From the NCBI GenBank assembly GCA_015075445.1, contig JABTUJ010000007.1, positions 62,001 through 126,000 on the forward strand: DNA of 64,000 bases, written 5' to 3'. The DNA comes from Verrucomicrobiales bacterium (lineage in GTDB: Bacteria; Verrucomicrobiota; Verrucomicrobiia; Limisphaerales; J093). Position numbers and translations under genes: made by a program. The notes beneath the pieces were generated by a model that worked only from the letters and a program-made list of their open reading frames with translations, searched no databases and was not told the origin of the DNA. Positions 47,592-56,068 of this stretch are shown one piece after another; the first letter of the stretch is position 1, and each line of letters starts with the position of its first letter.

Positions 47592-48288
47592 TCACTCGGT
47601 CTTCAGCTCGCGGATTTCCCGGACGCAGGGCAGCGCCACCAGAGCCTCGAGAAACTCGTGGAGATGGCGCCGGGGCAAATGCAGGTCAACTCGCGCCCGC
47701 CGGTCCCCCTCCGCCAGGTCCGCCAGTTCCCGGATCTGCCCGCTGATGTGGAACTCGTCGCGCAACCGCTCGAATCGTACTCGCGACTTCCCGTGATCCG
47801 GATCGAAGACCAGCTCGATGCTCACCGCTTTCATGCCCCCCAGGCGGTCGATCTCCCATCTTCGGATCCCCGAGAGCGCCACCCGCACGAGCACACTCAG
47901 CCCGGTCCCCGCGGCCGGGTAACCTGCCCCCACCGTGATGCCAATGGCCGCCGTCATCCAGATGACCGCGGCGGTGGTCATGCCGCTGACGCCGCCCCTG
48001 AGTGCAGGATGGCCCGGCACCCAGGAAACCCACGCCCGTGACGATCTGCGCCGCCACGCGCCCCGAGTCCCCGGTGCTGGTCGTGAACACAAAGGAGACC
48101 ATCGTGAAGACCGCCGACCCCAGGCAGACCAGGACCAGCGTGCGCAACCCCGCGGGCTTGTCGCGCCGTTCGCGTTCCAGCCCCACGATCGCCCCCGCCA
48201 CGATGGCCGCGAGGGCGAGCCCCACTTCCAGCCACGGCGAAGGCAGTTGCTGACGCCAATTCCCGGTGAGCCACGGTACCCAGTGCAT
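47592..48288 (-). pseudogene. mgtC: MgtC/SapB-family membrane protein gene with two frameshifts
   Basis: MgtC-like proteins are small inner-membrane proteins linked to Mg2+ homeostasis and ATP-synthase control. The N-terminal half (VGLALAAIVAGAIVGLERER, AAQIVTGVGFLGAG) and the C-terminal half (GGVSGMTTAAVIWMTAAIGI, then a cytosolic ~80-residue domain) are both well preserved but in different frames. The linking AILHSG segment is in the third frame. Two single-base losses around 47990-48015 explain this. Either a recent pseudogene or an assembly error in a GC-rich tract; the good conservation on both sides favours a very recent event or an error. Confidence 0.82.
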
Positions 48289-48617
48289 GGACTTGAGCGA
48301 CGGCTGCGGTTTGGTTTGGGATTCACCACCGGCGCCTTCCCGCAAGGCGCGACGTCAGAGATACTGCCACAAATGCGCCGGAACAAAAGCGCTTCCTTTC
48401 ACGCCCCTCCCGCGGGACGCGGACTGCCCGGCCGCGGGCGCATCGCTCGTGGCGCCCCAGGAGGAACGCGAAGATAATCTTGAGAATGGCCGGTCCCCGG
48501 CCGCAACCTCGGGCCGGACATCCCGTAAGTGCACACGCCGTGTTCAGCCCTTGCCGCGCGGGGTTCGCCCCCGTCCGACACGGGCTGAGAATGGCACGAT
48601 CAACCATCCAGGAAGCC
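48289..48617. other. Intergenic region between mgtC and the TPR gene
   Basis: These 329 bases separate divergent genes and must hold their promoters. The plus-strand open frame from 48480 has poor, Arg/Pro-rich composition and is not believed. No hairpin, repeat or RNA gene was recognised. Confidence 0.5.
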
Positions 48618-49925
48618 ATGAATGCCAATGAGCGAAGGGAGCGTTCGAGAGGGGAGGGCTTGCGGTCCAGTCAGGTACGACGGACGGCGATTTCCCTGTG
48701 CCTGGCCGGCGCGGCCCTGACGGCCGGCAACGCTCAGCCGCTCGAACAACACTACCAGGCGGCGGGTGCCGCCTTCGCTGCCGGTGACACGGCGCGGGGC
48801 AAACGCGAGTTGAAGCTCGCGTTGCGGGACAATCCGATGCACGCCGAGGCGCACTTCCTGTTCGCCTCACTCCTCGCCCGCGAAGGGAACCTCGACGAGG
48901 CGATCGCGGGCTATCGGGAGACCCTCGCCCTCAACCCGAACCACGCCCCGGCGCGGTACAACCTGGGTACTGCACTGCTGTGGCGAAGCGAATGGGTGGC
49001 CGCCGCCCGCCAGTTCGAGGAAGCGCTGGTGGTCCAACCCGACCACGTCCCCACTTACAACAACCTCGCCAAAGCCTACTTCCTGGCCGGCATGCCTGAA
49101 CTCGCGGTGGCGAGCTACCGGGAGGCGTTGCGACGCGACCCCGCCAATCCCGTCGCGCGCCAGAGTCTGGCCCGGCTCACCGGGAAGGCGGACGGTTCGC
49201 AACGGCCGCTGTCCGATGGTTCGCTGCCTTCGCTCCCGAACACCACGCCGTCGAGCCTGACAGGTTCGGCCTCGCTGCTGGCGGCGGTAGTCGGCCAGCC
49301 GGACCCCGTACCCGCTCCCCACGCTCTGGCCTCCTTCGAAGCGGACCCCGGGGCCGATGCGGGTGAGACGATCAGGGAACTCCAGGAACTGGCCCGCGAC
49401 CTGCCCCATGTCACGGTGGAATGGCGCGGCCGCCGCCTCGCGCTCGCCGGTTGGACGAGCGGACCCGGCGAGCGCAAGCTGCTGGACAAGATCGTGGCCA
49501 ACCGCGCAGATGTGCTGGATCTCACGACCGACGACAACGGCGACCCGCACCGCTTGCTCGAGGTGGACGCCACCATCTTCAAGATCCTGGGGATGGACTC
49601 CGAGAGTGCCGGGCACAACTTCCTCCGCCGCGTTTCCGTGAATGCCTCGCTCGCCGACGGGGCACTGGCCGCGTGGAACTGGCTGTACACGGCCGCCATC
49701 AGTTACGAGGTCAGCATCGCCACAGCGAAGACCTCGACTTCGAACTCCTCGGCAAGAATCCCAAGCAGAAGAAAGCCAAGCCCTGAACGAAATCGGGCGC
49801 TTCCGGCTGAGGCGCGATCCGGCAGGGGTTTCCTCGGTTCCCCCGGTGATCACCCCACCGCGTCCCTGGGCCTCCAAGGTCCGGCGGCCCCTTTACCTGT
49901 AAGGTTCGTTCTTATTCGGTTCTGA
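48618..49925 (+). CDS. TPR protein with secretin-N/BON-like domain, possible C-terminal frameshift
   Basis: From ATG 48618 the protein has 435 residues: a signal sequence (about 22-38, ISLCLAGAALTAGNA), TPR units (FAAGDTARGKRELKLALRDN, AIAGYRETLALNPNHAPARY, AARQFEEALVVQPDHVPTYN) and a C-terminal domain near 255-375 (VTVEWRGRRLALAGWTSGPG, DVLDLTTDD, VDATIFKILGMDSE) that resembles the N-terminal domain of CpaC/RcpA secretins. After IATAKT the frame becomes low-complexity, whereas another frame continues sensibly as EDLDFELLGKNPKQKKAKP to a TGA at 49784-49786. One missing base near 49730 would restore it. Probably part of a pilus or secretion system; no partner genes are here. Confidence 0.72.
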   Translation: MNANERRERSRGEGLRSSQVRRTAISLCLAGAALTAGNAQPLEQHYQAAGAAFAAGDTARGKRELKLALRDNPMHAEAHFLFASLLAREGNLDEAIAGYRETLALNPNHAPARYNLGTALLWRSEWVAAARQFEEALVVQPDHVPTYNNLAKAYFLAGMPELAVASYREALRRDPANPVARQSLARLTGKADGSQRPLSDGSLPSLPNTTPSSLTGSASLLAAVVGQPDPVPAPHALASFEADPGADAGETIRELQELARDLPHVTVEWRGRRLALAGWTSGPGERKLLDKIVANRADVLDLTTDDNGDPHRLLEVDATIFKILGMDSESAGHNFLRRVSVNASLADGALAAWNWLYTAAISYEVSIATAKTSTSNSSARIPSRRKPSPERNRALPAEARSGRGFLGSPGDHPTASLGLQGPAAPLPVRFVLIRF

Positions 49926-49959
49926 AGGGGAATGAAACCGGGTCACCGCCTACACACAC

Positions 49960-50424
49960 ATGAATGCTCTCTGCTTCCTCGCCGCCATCGGGTTCGGAAT
50001 CGCCCTCGCCGGATGCAGCCCACGTCAGGAACCGTCGGTGCCCGACCCATCGACCTCCGACGCGGCCGCTGCGGATCCGGGACGTCAGGAGGCAGGCGCC
50101 CTGGAAGGGGAATGGACGACGGTTTCCCTCACCCTGGCCGGAGAGTCCGTCGACGTCAGCGGAGCCACCATCACTTTTGTGGGGGGTAGGATGATCATGA
50201 AAGACCCGGCGGGAAGTACAACCACGTATCGGTACCGGGTGGATCCCACGGCGAAACCGAGGACCCTCGAGATGACCGAGACACAGGACACCAACGCACC
50301 GCCGCGGTTCGCAATCTACGAACTGGAAGGAGAGAACCTGCGGCTCGGCCTCGGAGGCGAGGGAAAAGCCCCGGCGGAGTTTGGTGCCGACGGCAGCCGC
50401 GTGTTCCTCTTGCACCGGCACTAG
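49960..50424 (+). CDS. Lipoprotein, TIGR03067-like
   Basis: The 154-residue protein has a lipoprotein signal (FGIALAGC, lipobox Cys at ~19). A beta-rich domain then opens with LEGEWTTVSLTLAG and continues ITFVGGRMIMKD, YRYRVDPTAKPRTLEMTET, FAIYELEGENLRLGLGG, the pattern of TIGR03067, common in Planctomycetes and Verrucomicrobia. Function unknown. It is the last plus-strand gene before the cassette region of minus-strand genes. Confidence 0.8.
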   Translation: MNALCFLAAIGFGIALAGCSPRQEPSVPDPSTSDAAAADPGRQEAGALEGEWTTVSLTLAGESVDVSGATITFVGGRMIMKDPAGSTTTYRYRVDPTAKPRTLEMTETQDTNAPPRFAIYELEGENLRLGLGGEGKAPAEFGADGSRVFLLHRH

Positions 50425-50537
50425 CCGATCTGACCGCGGAGACCCAGCGACGAGTCCTGGCGTTGGAACGTCGAAGTGGCGAGGTGCGCCTCGCTCATGA
50501 CCAAGCCGTTCGTGGTTCCCCTCCGACTCTGCCGACC

Positions 50538-50834
50538 GGGGTCGGACCACGCCAAAGCATTGATGATCTGCGAGTTGAATGGCCGGTGGCCTGCTGTTGA
50601 GCGTTGATGGGCGCCTTTTAGCCCGGAGCTCTTGCGGTAAGCACCGCGCCTCCACCACGACGGCAGGCTCAGACACAGGGCCACCGATTGCCTGAGCTCT
50701 GTCGTTCGAGCCGATGCGACCAGGCGCCGCGCAACCGACGGCAGGCGGGCTTCGGCGCCAGGAACCAGGCCGGAAACCGGCTCCAAGGGCCGAGGGGAGG
50801 GGAGCGGGAGATGACAAAGTAAAGAACTGACCCC
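50538..50834 (-). repeat. 376-bp family repeat, copy A (shortened)
   Basis: Begins GGGGTCGGACCACGCCAAAG and ends GTAAAGAACTGACCCC. It shares the block TTCGGCGCCAGGAACC and both ends with copies B, C and D but lacks about 75 bp before the right end. The right end is 21 bp past the radical SAM stop codon (minus strand). No protein is encoded; overlapping open frames are shadows. Confidence 0.9.
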
Positions 50835-50855
50835 TTTTCGCAGGAATGCCATCTG

Positions 50856-51995
50856 TCAGTCATGCACCGCGGCCGGCAGCCAGCAGCCGGGATCGCTGTG
50901 GAACGGGTCGCCGTGCAGGGCGAAGGAAAGACACCGCAGTCCGCCCCGGCAGAGCCGTTCGAGAGCGCAACTTTCGCAGCCGGAGGCGATGTGGCCAGGG
51001 TTCCGCAGGGCACGCAGCACGGGGTGATCGAAGTACAGGTCGCGCAACGGACTCTCGAACACGTTGCCAATGCGTATGGGCATCCGGCGGCACGGCAGGA
51101 GATCGCCGTTCGGTAACAACGCCAGTAACGATTCCCCGGCCACACAGCGATACGGTCTGCCGTCACCGCCAAGAAACTGCAGGGCGCGGTGCTGCGCGAC
51201 CTCGGTACGCTTCCGGGGCCACCATGGCCAGCGCCGGCGCGCGGTTTGCCGGGCCGACTTCAACAGCACGATGTACTCGCGCGTTTCCGCGGGAGTGAGC
51301 GATCCGTTGACGCCTTGGGTGCCGGCACCCCGCGGGATCAAACGATCCGTCCAAACCCGGGTGACGCCCAGCTCCTGCGCCAGTTGCGCCACGGCCGGGA
51401 ACTCCCGGAAGTTGCCCCGGTGAGCCGTGAAAGAGATCATCACCGGAACCCGCACGCTGTTCAGCTCCCCGATGGCGCGCAACACGCGGTTGAAGCTCCC
51501 CGGGCCACGAATGCGGTCGTGCGTCGCGGCCGTGCCTTCGAGGCTTACCTGGACGTAACGGGGTCCGAGACGGGCCAGGTGATGGGCGCGGACCTTGTCG
51601 AGCAGATGACCATTCGAGAGCAGGGCGAAGCTGAACCGGTCGCGCCGGTCGGCGAAAACGTCGAGCAGCCGCATCAGGTCCGGATGCACCAGCGGTTCGC
51701 CGCCGGTCAACGTCAGGTGAAGCCGGCGTGGGCCTCCACTCACCGCGCGCCAGTCCGCGAGCAACCGCTCCAGTTGGCCGAGGACCTCGAGCCAGGCGTC
51801 ATAGCCGACTTCCGGGCTGTCGTAGGATTCCTGGTAACAGTGGGCGCACCGCAGGTTGCAGCGCTCGGTCAGGTGCCATTGAAAAGTGAAGCGCCGCAGG
51901 CTAGCCAGGGCCTTCTCGCGTTCGGAGGGTGTCGCGGCGGCACCGGCTCGCGATGTGATCCAGGGCCAGGTCGAGTTTGAGCTCGGGCTCGGCAT
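50856..51995 (-). CDS. Radical SAM/SPASM peptide maturase
   Basis: The 379-residue protein has the radical SAM cluster motif CNLRCAHC (Cys 46, 50, 53; CX3CX2C), TGGEPLVHPD in the SAM-binding region and LLSNGHLL. A C-terminal SPASM-like region follows, with Cys in YRCVAGES, LLPCRRM, GCESCALERLCRGGLRC and DPGCW, enough for two auxiliary Fe-S clusters. SPASM enzymes mostly modify ribosomal peptides or proteins (thioether, C-C or anaerobic sulfatase-type chemistry). The gene starts 6 bp after a short ORF with a Gly/Cys tail, its likely substrate. The first ~25 residues are poorly conserved-looking; the true start may differ. Flanked by repeat copies A and B. Confidence 0.88.
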   Translation of the reverse strand: MPSPSSNSTWPWITSRAGAAATPSEREKALASLRRFTFQWHLTERCNLRCAHCYQESYDSPEVGYDAWLEVLGQLERLLADWRAVSGGPRRLHLTLTGGEPLVHPDLMRLLDVFADRRDRFSFALLSNGHLLDKVRAHHLARLGPRYVQVSLEGTAATHDRIRGPGSFNRVLRAIGELNSVRVPVMISFTAHRGNFREFPAVAQLAQELGVTRVWTDRLIPRGAGTQGVNGSLTPAETREYIVLLKSARQTARRRWPWWPRKRTEVAQHRALQFLGGDGRPYRCVAGESLLALLPNGDLLPCRRMPIRIGNVFESPLRDLYFDHPVLRALRNPGHIASGCESCALERLCRGGLRCLSFALHGDPFHSDPGCWLPAAVHD

Positions 51996-52001
51996 AGCTG
52001 A

Positions 52002-52217
52002 TTATCCACAGCCACCGCGCCCACCACAACCGCCGCCGCAGCCACCGCCACAGCCGCCGGCGGAGGCGGCTTGAGGAAAGCCGTCCGCCAGTCTCGCGTA
52101 GGGGTCGACCGGGGTCGGACCACGCGAAACCGTTGATTGCCTGCAAGTGGACTGGCCTGCGGCGCGCTCTTGATCGCTTGCGGGCCCTCTTCTGGCCGGG
52201 TTCCTCCCTGCAACCAC
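52002..52217 (-). CDS. Candidate RiPP precursor with Gly/Cys repeat tail
   Basis: The ORF encodes up to 71 residues ending in GGCGGGCGGGCGGRGGCG, four Cys in a Gly repeat, preceded by DPYARLADGFPQAASA, which looks like a leader. TAA at 52002 is 6 bp before the radical SAM start. Tails of this kind are known substrates of radical SAM/SPASM enzymes (compare ACGX-repeat, selenobiotic and GRRM-type peptides), though the exact family was not recognised. The only in-frame ATG (52217) lies inside repeat copy B, so residues before about 36 are repeat-derived. The native leader may have been lost or the start replaced when the repeat inserted. Confidence 0.62.
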   Translation of the reverse strand: MVAGRNPARRGPASDQERAAGQSTCRQSTVSRGPTPVDPYARLADGFPQAASAGGCGGGCGGGCGGRGGCG

Positions 52218-52485
52218 CGCAGCGCCACCGCGGTGGCTGGTCCAGCAACAGAACCGCCGGGCGCCTGCTTACCGGGGCTCCTGCGGCCACGCCGACGCGA
52301 CGCAGGGGCCGCGCGACCGAACGCGGGCGGGCTTCGGCGCCAAGAATCGAGCAGGAAACCGGCTTCCAGCGCCAGCCACGAACGAGAATGACCGGATGGG
52401 ACGTTGACGTGGAATCGCTACCAGTGGTCCGACCCTCGCTCCGAGGGAAGTCGATCAGGACATGACAAGGTAAAGAACTGACCCC
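52111..52485 (-). repeat. 376-bp family repeat, copy B
   Basis: Begins GGGGTCGGACCACGCGAAAC and ends GTAAAGAACTGACCCC. The right end is 16 bp past the SUMF1-like gene's stop codon; the left end cuts into the presumed start region of the RiPP precursor. An extra GGGGTCGACC stands directly before it. Confidence 0.92.
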
Positions 52486-52501
52486 TTTTCTTTTCGTCGG
52501 T

Positions 52502-53677
52502 TCACGGCGGACCCGCGGAAAGGACGCACCGGAACCCGTAGACGAGGGTGTGGTCTTTCGGTGGGGCGTTGTGCCGCCAACTCACACGGCAGCGGATGGC
52601 CGTGTCGTGCCAACTGCCTCCGCGCAACACCCGGTCCTCACCCGGACCGGAGCCGCGCGGGTCCACCAGGGGCGTACCCCCGTACTCGCCGTCGTACTCG
52701 CCGTAGCGGTCCCAGCACCACTCCCGAAGGTTGCCGGCCATGTCGTACAAGCCATACCCGTTTGCCGCCAGATCCCCCACCGGACTGGTGAAGGGACGCC
52801 GCTCCTCTTCCGGAAAGTAGGCCGGATGAAACCCCTCGTCCTGGGATACATCGTAGTCCCAGCCGGGCCTCCCATGTTCCCACCAGCTAACGTAGTTCGC
52901 CTGGCTGTGGTCAATCGTGTCCCCCCACGGGAACCGCTTCCCGCTCAATCCGCCTCGCGCCGCATACTCCCACTCCGCCTCCGTCGGCAGTCGGTACCCC
53001 ACGTTCCACCGGACCCAGTCCTCCTGAAGATCCACCCGCCCCGTGCGATAGACCGTCGTCCGAGCCGCACTCGTGTAGTAGGCAGGGACCCGCCCCTCCC
53101 GCTCACTCCGCGCGTTGCACCACTTCACTGCGTCGTACCAGGAGACGTAGAAGACGGGATGGTCGGCTGCCCTTCCCCCACCGCCTTCGAACTCGTACCC
53201 GTGGTTGAGCGCCCACCGGGCCACCTCTTCCCACAGCGCCATCGTCACCTCGAACGCGTCCATGGAGAACGCGCTGACCGTCACGGGATGCACGGGGTAC
53301 TCCAGCCACCCCGGCGCCCACACTTCCCCAAACGCATCTCCCATCTCGAAAGTCCCCGAGGGGATCTGAACCATGCGGGGGACGCTACGGGCCCATGCGA
53401 CCCGAAAGAACCGCATCTGACCCGTCACCTCAAGTTCATAGGCGAGCGTGTTGGTCGTGGCGACAAGCAGCGGCGGATCGGTCTGAACGTCCTGCCAGGG
53501 CTCGGCCAGGTTGCTGGTTGACTGCAGAGAATACGATTCACCTGGTTGCGTCGCCCAGGTGATCTTGATCCGGTCAGCCCCATCGAAACTGATCTCGCTG
53601 TGGATTGGAGGCAGGCCGGCGGCCGTTCCCTCGACCGTGAAGGTCAACAGAGCATACAGAATAGCTTTCGAGTTCAT
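52502..53677 (-). CDS. SUMF1/formylglycine-generating-enzyme-like secreted protein
   Basis: The protein has 391 residues from ATG 53677 (ATG 53692 also possible), with a signal peptide (ILYALLTFTVEGTAAG) and a ~70-residue beta module (ITWATQPGESYSLQSTSNLA ... MRFFRVAW). An FGE-sulfatase domain follows (VQIPSGTFEMGDAFGEV, YEFEG, YRLPTEAEWEYAARGG, GNLREWCWDRY, RVLRGGSW, YGFRCV). The family includes true formylglycine-generating enzymes and many non-catalytic relatives; the Cys pair of the aerobic enzyme was not found, so a structural or binding role is likelier. It follows the NHL gene closely (18 bp) and both carry the same beta module. Confidence 0.85.
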   Translation of the reverse strand: MNSKAILYALLTFTVEGTAAGLPPIHSEISFDGADRIKITWATQPGESYSLQSTSNLAEPWQDVQTDPPLLVATTNTLAYELEVTGQMRFFRVAWARSVPRMVQIPSGTFEMGDAFGEVWAPGWLEYPVHPVTVSAFSMDAFEVTMALWEEVARWALNHGYEFEGGGGRAADHPVFYVSWYDAVKWCNARSEREGRVPAYYTSAARTTVYRTGRVDLQEDWVRWNVGYRLPTEAEWEYAARGGLSGKRFPWGDTIDHSQANYVSWWEHGRPGWDYDVSQDEGFHPAYFPEEERRPFTSPVGDLAANGYGLYDMAGNLREWCWDRYGEYDGEYGGTPLVDPRGSGPGEDRVLRGGSWHDTAIRCRVSWRHNAPPKDHTLVYGFRCVLSAGPP

Positions 53678-53695
53678 GATAGGGGACCCCACACC

Positions 53696-54997
53696 CTACT
53701 CCAGCACGGCTCGATAGAACTTGTTCGCGGAATTCGCCGGCGGCGGCAAAGCCACCAGCGTCGAGGAATCCGTGCTCTTGCACACGGCTACGGGAACCCA
53801 ATCGGCAAGGTCCATCGAAGCCTCGATGCGATAGGAACTGCCCACCACGCCGGTCACTTCCAGTTGGACTGAGCCGTCTGGCTTCGCCTCGGGCCGGCTC
53901 AGTTTGGGAGCGGTGGCGGGCCAACCCTTCCGTATGCGATGCGCCATGTACTCGGCCACGTAGAGACACCCATCCTTGTCGACTGCGATCGCGCCCGGGT
54001 GGTAGAACCTGGCCTGGGCTCCCGTGCCGTCGTCACCGCCCGGCATCCCACTGGCACCCGCCACCGTCGTGACTTCTCCTGTGGGCGTGATGCGGCGAAT
54101 CGTATGGCTGGCGCGCTCCGTCACGAAGACGTTGCCATGGACATCCACGGCAATCCCGTGCGGCATCTTGAATCGAGCGACATCACCCGGGCCATCGATG
54201 GGGTCGGAGTGGGGTTGACCCGCCTTCCCGGCGAACGTGGTAACGACGGCGTCCGGCGTGATGCGGCGAATCGTGCCGTTGGCGGAGTCCGCCACAAACA
54301 AGTTCCCGACAGCGTCCACGTCAATGCCGCACGGTTGGTCGAAACGCGCGTTGCTCCCCGTCCCGTCGGCGCTTCCCATGTGGAGTTGAAAGTCCACGCT
54401 CGTCTTACCCGCGAAGGTGGTGACCCACCCCTCGGGGGTGATGCGTCGCACGGCGAAGTTGTTGTTGTCGGTGACAAAGAGAATACCCCCCTCACCGATC
54501 GTGATGTCATTGGGCGCGAAGAATCCGGCCTGGCTCCCGAGCCCGTCCGTCCATCCCCACTTCCCGGGGGTTCCCGCAAGCGTACTGACCATCCCATCCG
54601 GCGTGATCTTGCGTAAGGTGTCATTACCGCCCTCCACTACGTACAGATTCCCCGCGAGGTCCACCGCCATGCCCCGTGGGAAGGAGAAGCGCGCCGCGCT
54701 CGCGGGACCGTCGGTACTCCCGTGTTCGCCTGCCTTGCCCGCCACCGTGCTCACTATTCCGTCGGGCGTGATCTTGCGGATGGTCTCATTGAGCCCATCG
54801 GCGACATACAGCACGCCGCTGGTGTCAATCGCCAATCCGATGGGCCAGTTGAACCGCGCGGAGGCTGCCGGGCCATCGGTGCTGCCAGCCTCCCCGTTCC
54901 CGGCGAGGGTGACAAAGGTGTAGGGCGTGTAGTGGAGTTGGGCATGCCCGACCCAGGCGAGACCGGCAGCCACCACGGAGAGTAGAAGGGTTTTCAT
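53696..54997 (-). CDS. Secreted NHL-repeat beta-propeller protein
   Basis: The 433-residue protein has a signal peptide (MKTLLLSVVAAGLAWVGHAQ) and six NHL repeats, each with the pattern GLAIDTSGVLYVADGLNETI, RKITPDGIVSTVAGKAG and DGPAASARFNWP. The fold is a six-bladed propeller. The final ~60 residues (VQLEVTGVVGSSYRIEASMD, LADWV, NKFYRAVLE) are the beta module seen also in the SUMF1-like and LVIVD proteins. It probably binds protein or polysaccharide outside the cell. It is the first gene of a two-gene unit flanked by repeat copies B and C. Confidence 0.88.
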   Translation of the reverse strand: MKTLLLSVVAAGLAWVGHAQLHYTPYTFVTLAGNGEAGSTDGPAASARFNWPIGLAIDTSGVLYVADGLNETIRKITPDGIVSTVAGKAGEHGSTDGPASAARFSFPRGMAVDLAGNLYVVEGGNDTLRKITPDGMVSTLAGTPGKWGWTDGLGSQAGFFAPNDITIGEGGILFVTDNNNFAVRRITPEGWVTTFAGKTSVDFQLHMGSADGTGSNARFDQPCGIDVDAVGNLFVADSANGTIRRITPDAVVTTFAGKAGQPHSDPIDGPGDVARFKMPHGIAVDVHGNVFVTERASHTIRRITPTGEVTTVAGASGMPGGDDGTGAQARFYHPGAIAVDKDGCLYVAEYMAHRIRKGWPATAPKLSRPEAKPDGSVQLEVTGVVGSSYRIEASMDLADWVPVAVCKSTDSSTLVALPPPANSANKFYRAVLE

Positions 54998-55168
54998 CGT
55001 TCCTGCCTGCCATCTTGGCTATTGAAGGTCCACGGTGAAATGAGCAATGCCGATGCCAAAACCGGGTGGTCAGGCCGTCAACCGGGGTGTGCGCCATGAC
55101 GCCCAGGTGACCCTGACGTGGGCAATGAGCTCACCCGGCTCTGCTTGAGCTTCTCGTTCCGATCACTC

Positions 55169-55545
55169 GGGGTCGGACCACGCGAAGCCCTTGATTGCCT
55201 GCAAGTTGACTGATCTGCGGGGCGCTCTTGATCGCTTGCGGGCCCGATTCTGGCCGGGTTTCTCTCCGCAAGCACCGCGTTGCTCTCACGATCACCCGTC
55301 CAAGAGCAGACCCGCCGGGTGCCCCTGCTACCTGGACCTTGACGTCGGCGATGATGCGATCCGGTCGCCGTGCCACCGACGGCAGGCGGGCTTCGGCGCC
55401 AGAAACCGGCCCGGGAACCGGCTGCAAGGGCCAGCCGCGAACGCGGATGACCGGAGGGGACGTTGCCGTGGAACCAGTTCCTGGGGTCCGACCCCGAGCT
55501 CCGAGGCAAGGGGAACGGGATATGACAAAGTAAAAAACTGACCCC
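55169..55545 (-). repeat. 376-bp family repeat, copy C
   Basis: Begins GGGGTCGGACCACGCGAAGC and ends GTAAAAAACTGACCCC. The right end is 15 bp past the stop codon of the minus-strand lipoprotein gene; the left end is 172 bp upstream of the NHL start. Confidence 0.92.
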
Positions 55546-55559
55546 TTGGTGAGTTCCAG

Positions 55560-55931
55560 TCACTCGCTCAGGAACCTGAGGACGGCAGTACCGGGCTCGA
55601 GTCCTTCGTCCAGTTTGAGGAAACCGGACCGCGCGACGCGCTGTTCGGGGTCCAGCACCACATAGAAGGACCCCCAACTCATGCCTCCACCCAGTGCGCC
55701 CGTATGGCCCGGAAAACCGTAGGTCATCCATGTGGGGCCAGTCACCTCCCAGAAATAGACCAGCACCCGTTCCTCGTTGTACTCGCTCAGGGGCGGACCC
55801 AGGTTCGCCAACACCTCGGCCCGCGTCGTCCGGCCAGACTCGATGAAGGCCACGCTGCCGGGTTTGATCCGCCAACCGGAAGTCACCTGCGCACAGCCGG
55901 TGAGCAGCAGGAGGAGCGCGAGGACCGTCAT
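55560..55931 (-). CDS. Small lipoprotein, BamE/SmpA-like fold possible
   Basis: From ATG 55931 the 123-residue protein begins MTVLALLLLLTGC, a lipobox with Cys at 13. The remainder (RTTRAEVLANLGPPLSEYNE ... VLVYFWEVTG) resembles the SmpA/OmlA-like pattern of a helix pair and beta-sheet. The open frame to 56072 overlaps the upstream gene but lacks a signal at its start, so the internal ATG is preferred. Function unknown; co-directional with the upstream two-helix membrane protein. Confidence 0.7.
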   Translation of the reverse strand: MTVLALLLLLTGCAQVTSGWRIKPGSVAFIESGRTTRAEVLANLGPPLSEYNEERVLVYFWEVTGPTWMTYGFPGHTGALGGGMSWGSFYVVLDPEQRVARSGFLKLDEGLEPGTAVLRFLSE

Positions 55932-56068
55932 GGCTCGGAGTGTCGAGCGGGCTCCATCACAGCCCGGCAAGGGCGCAAGCGCAGCCCGGCCCGCCCCGAT
56001 CGCCTGGCGCTTGCGAGCCATCTCACGGATTGTTGTGCCGCGTTTCACAGGGAGAAGCCTGGGGATCC

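Noticed and set aside
52133..52465. Plus-strand open frames inside repeat copies B and C
   Set aside because: They are translations of the 376-bp repeat and recur only with it; no codon constraint is visible between copies.
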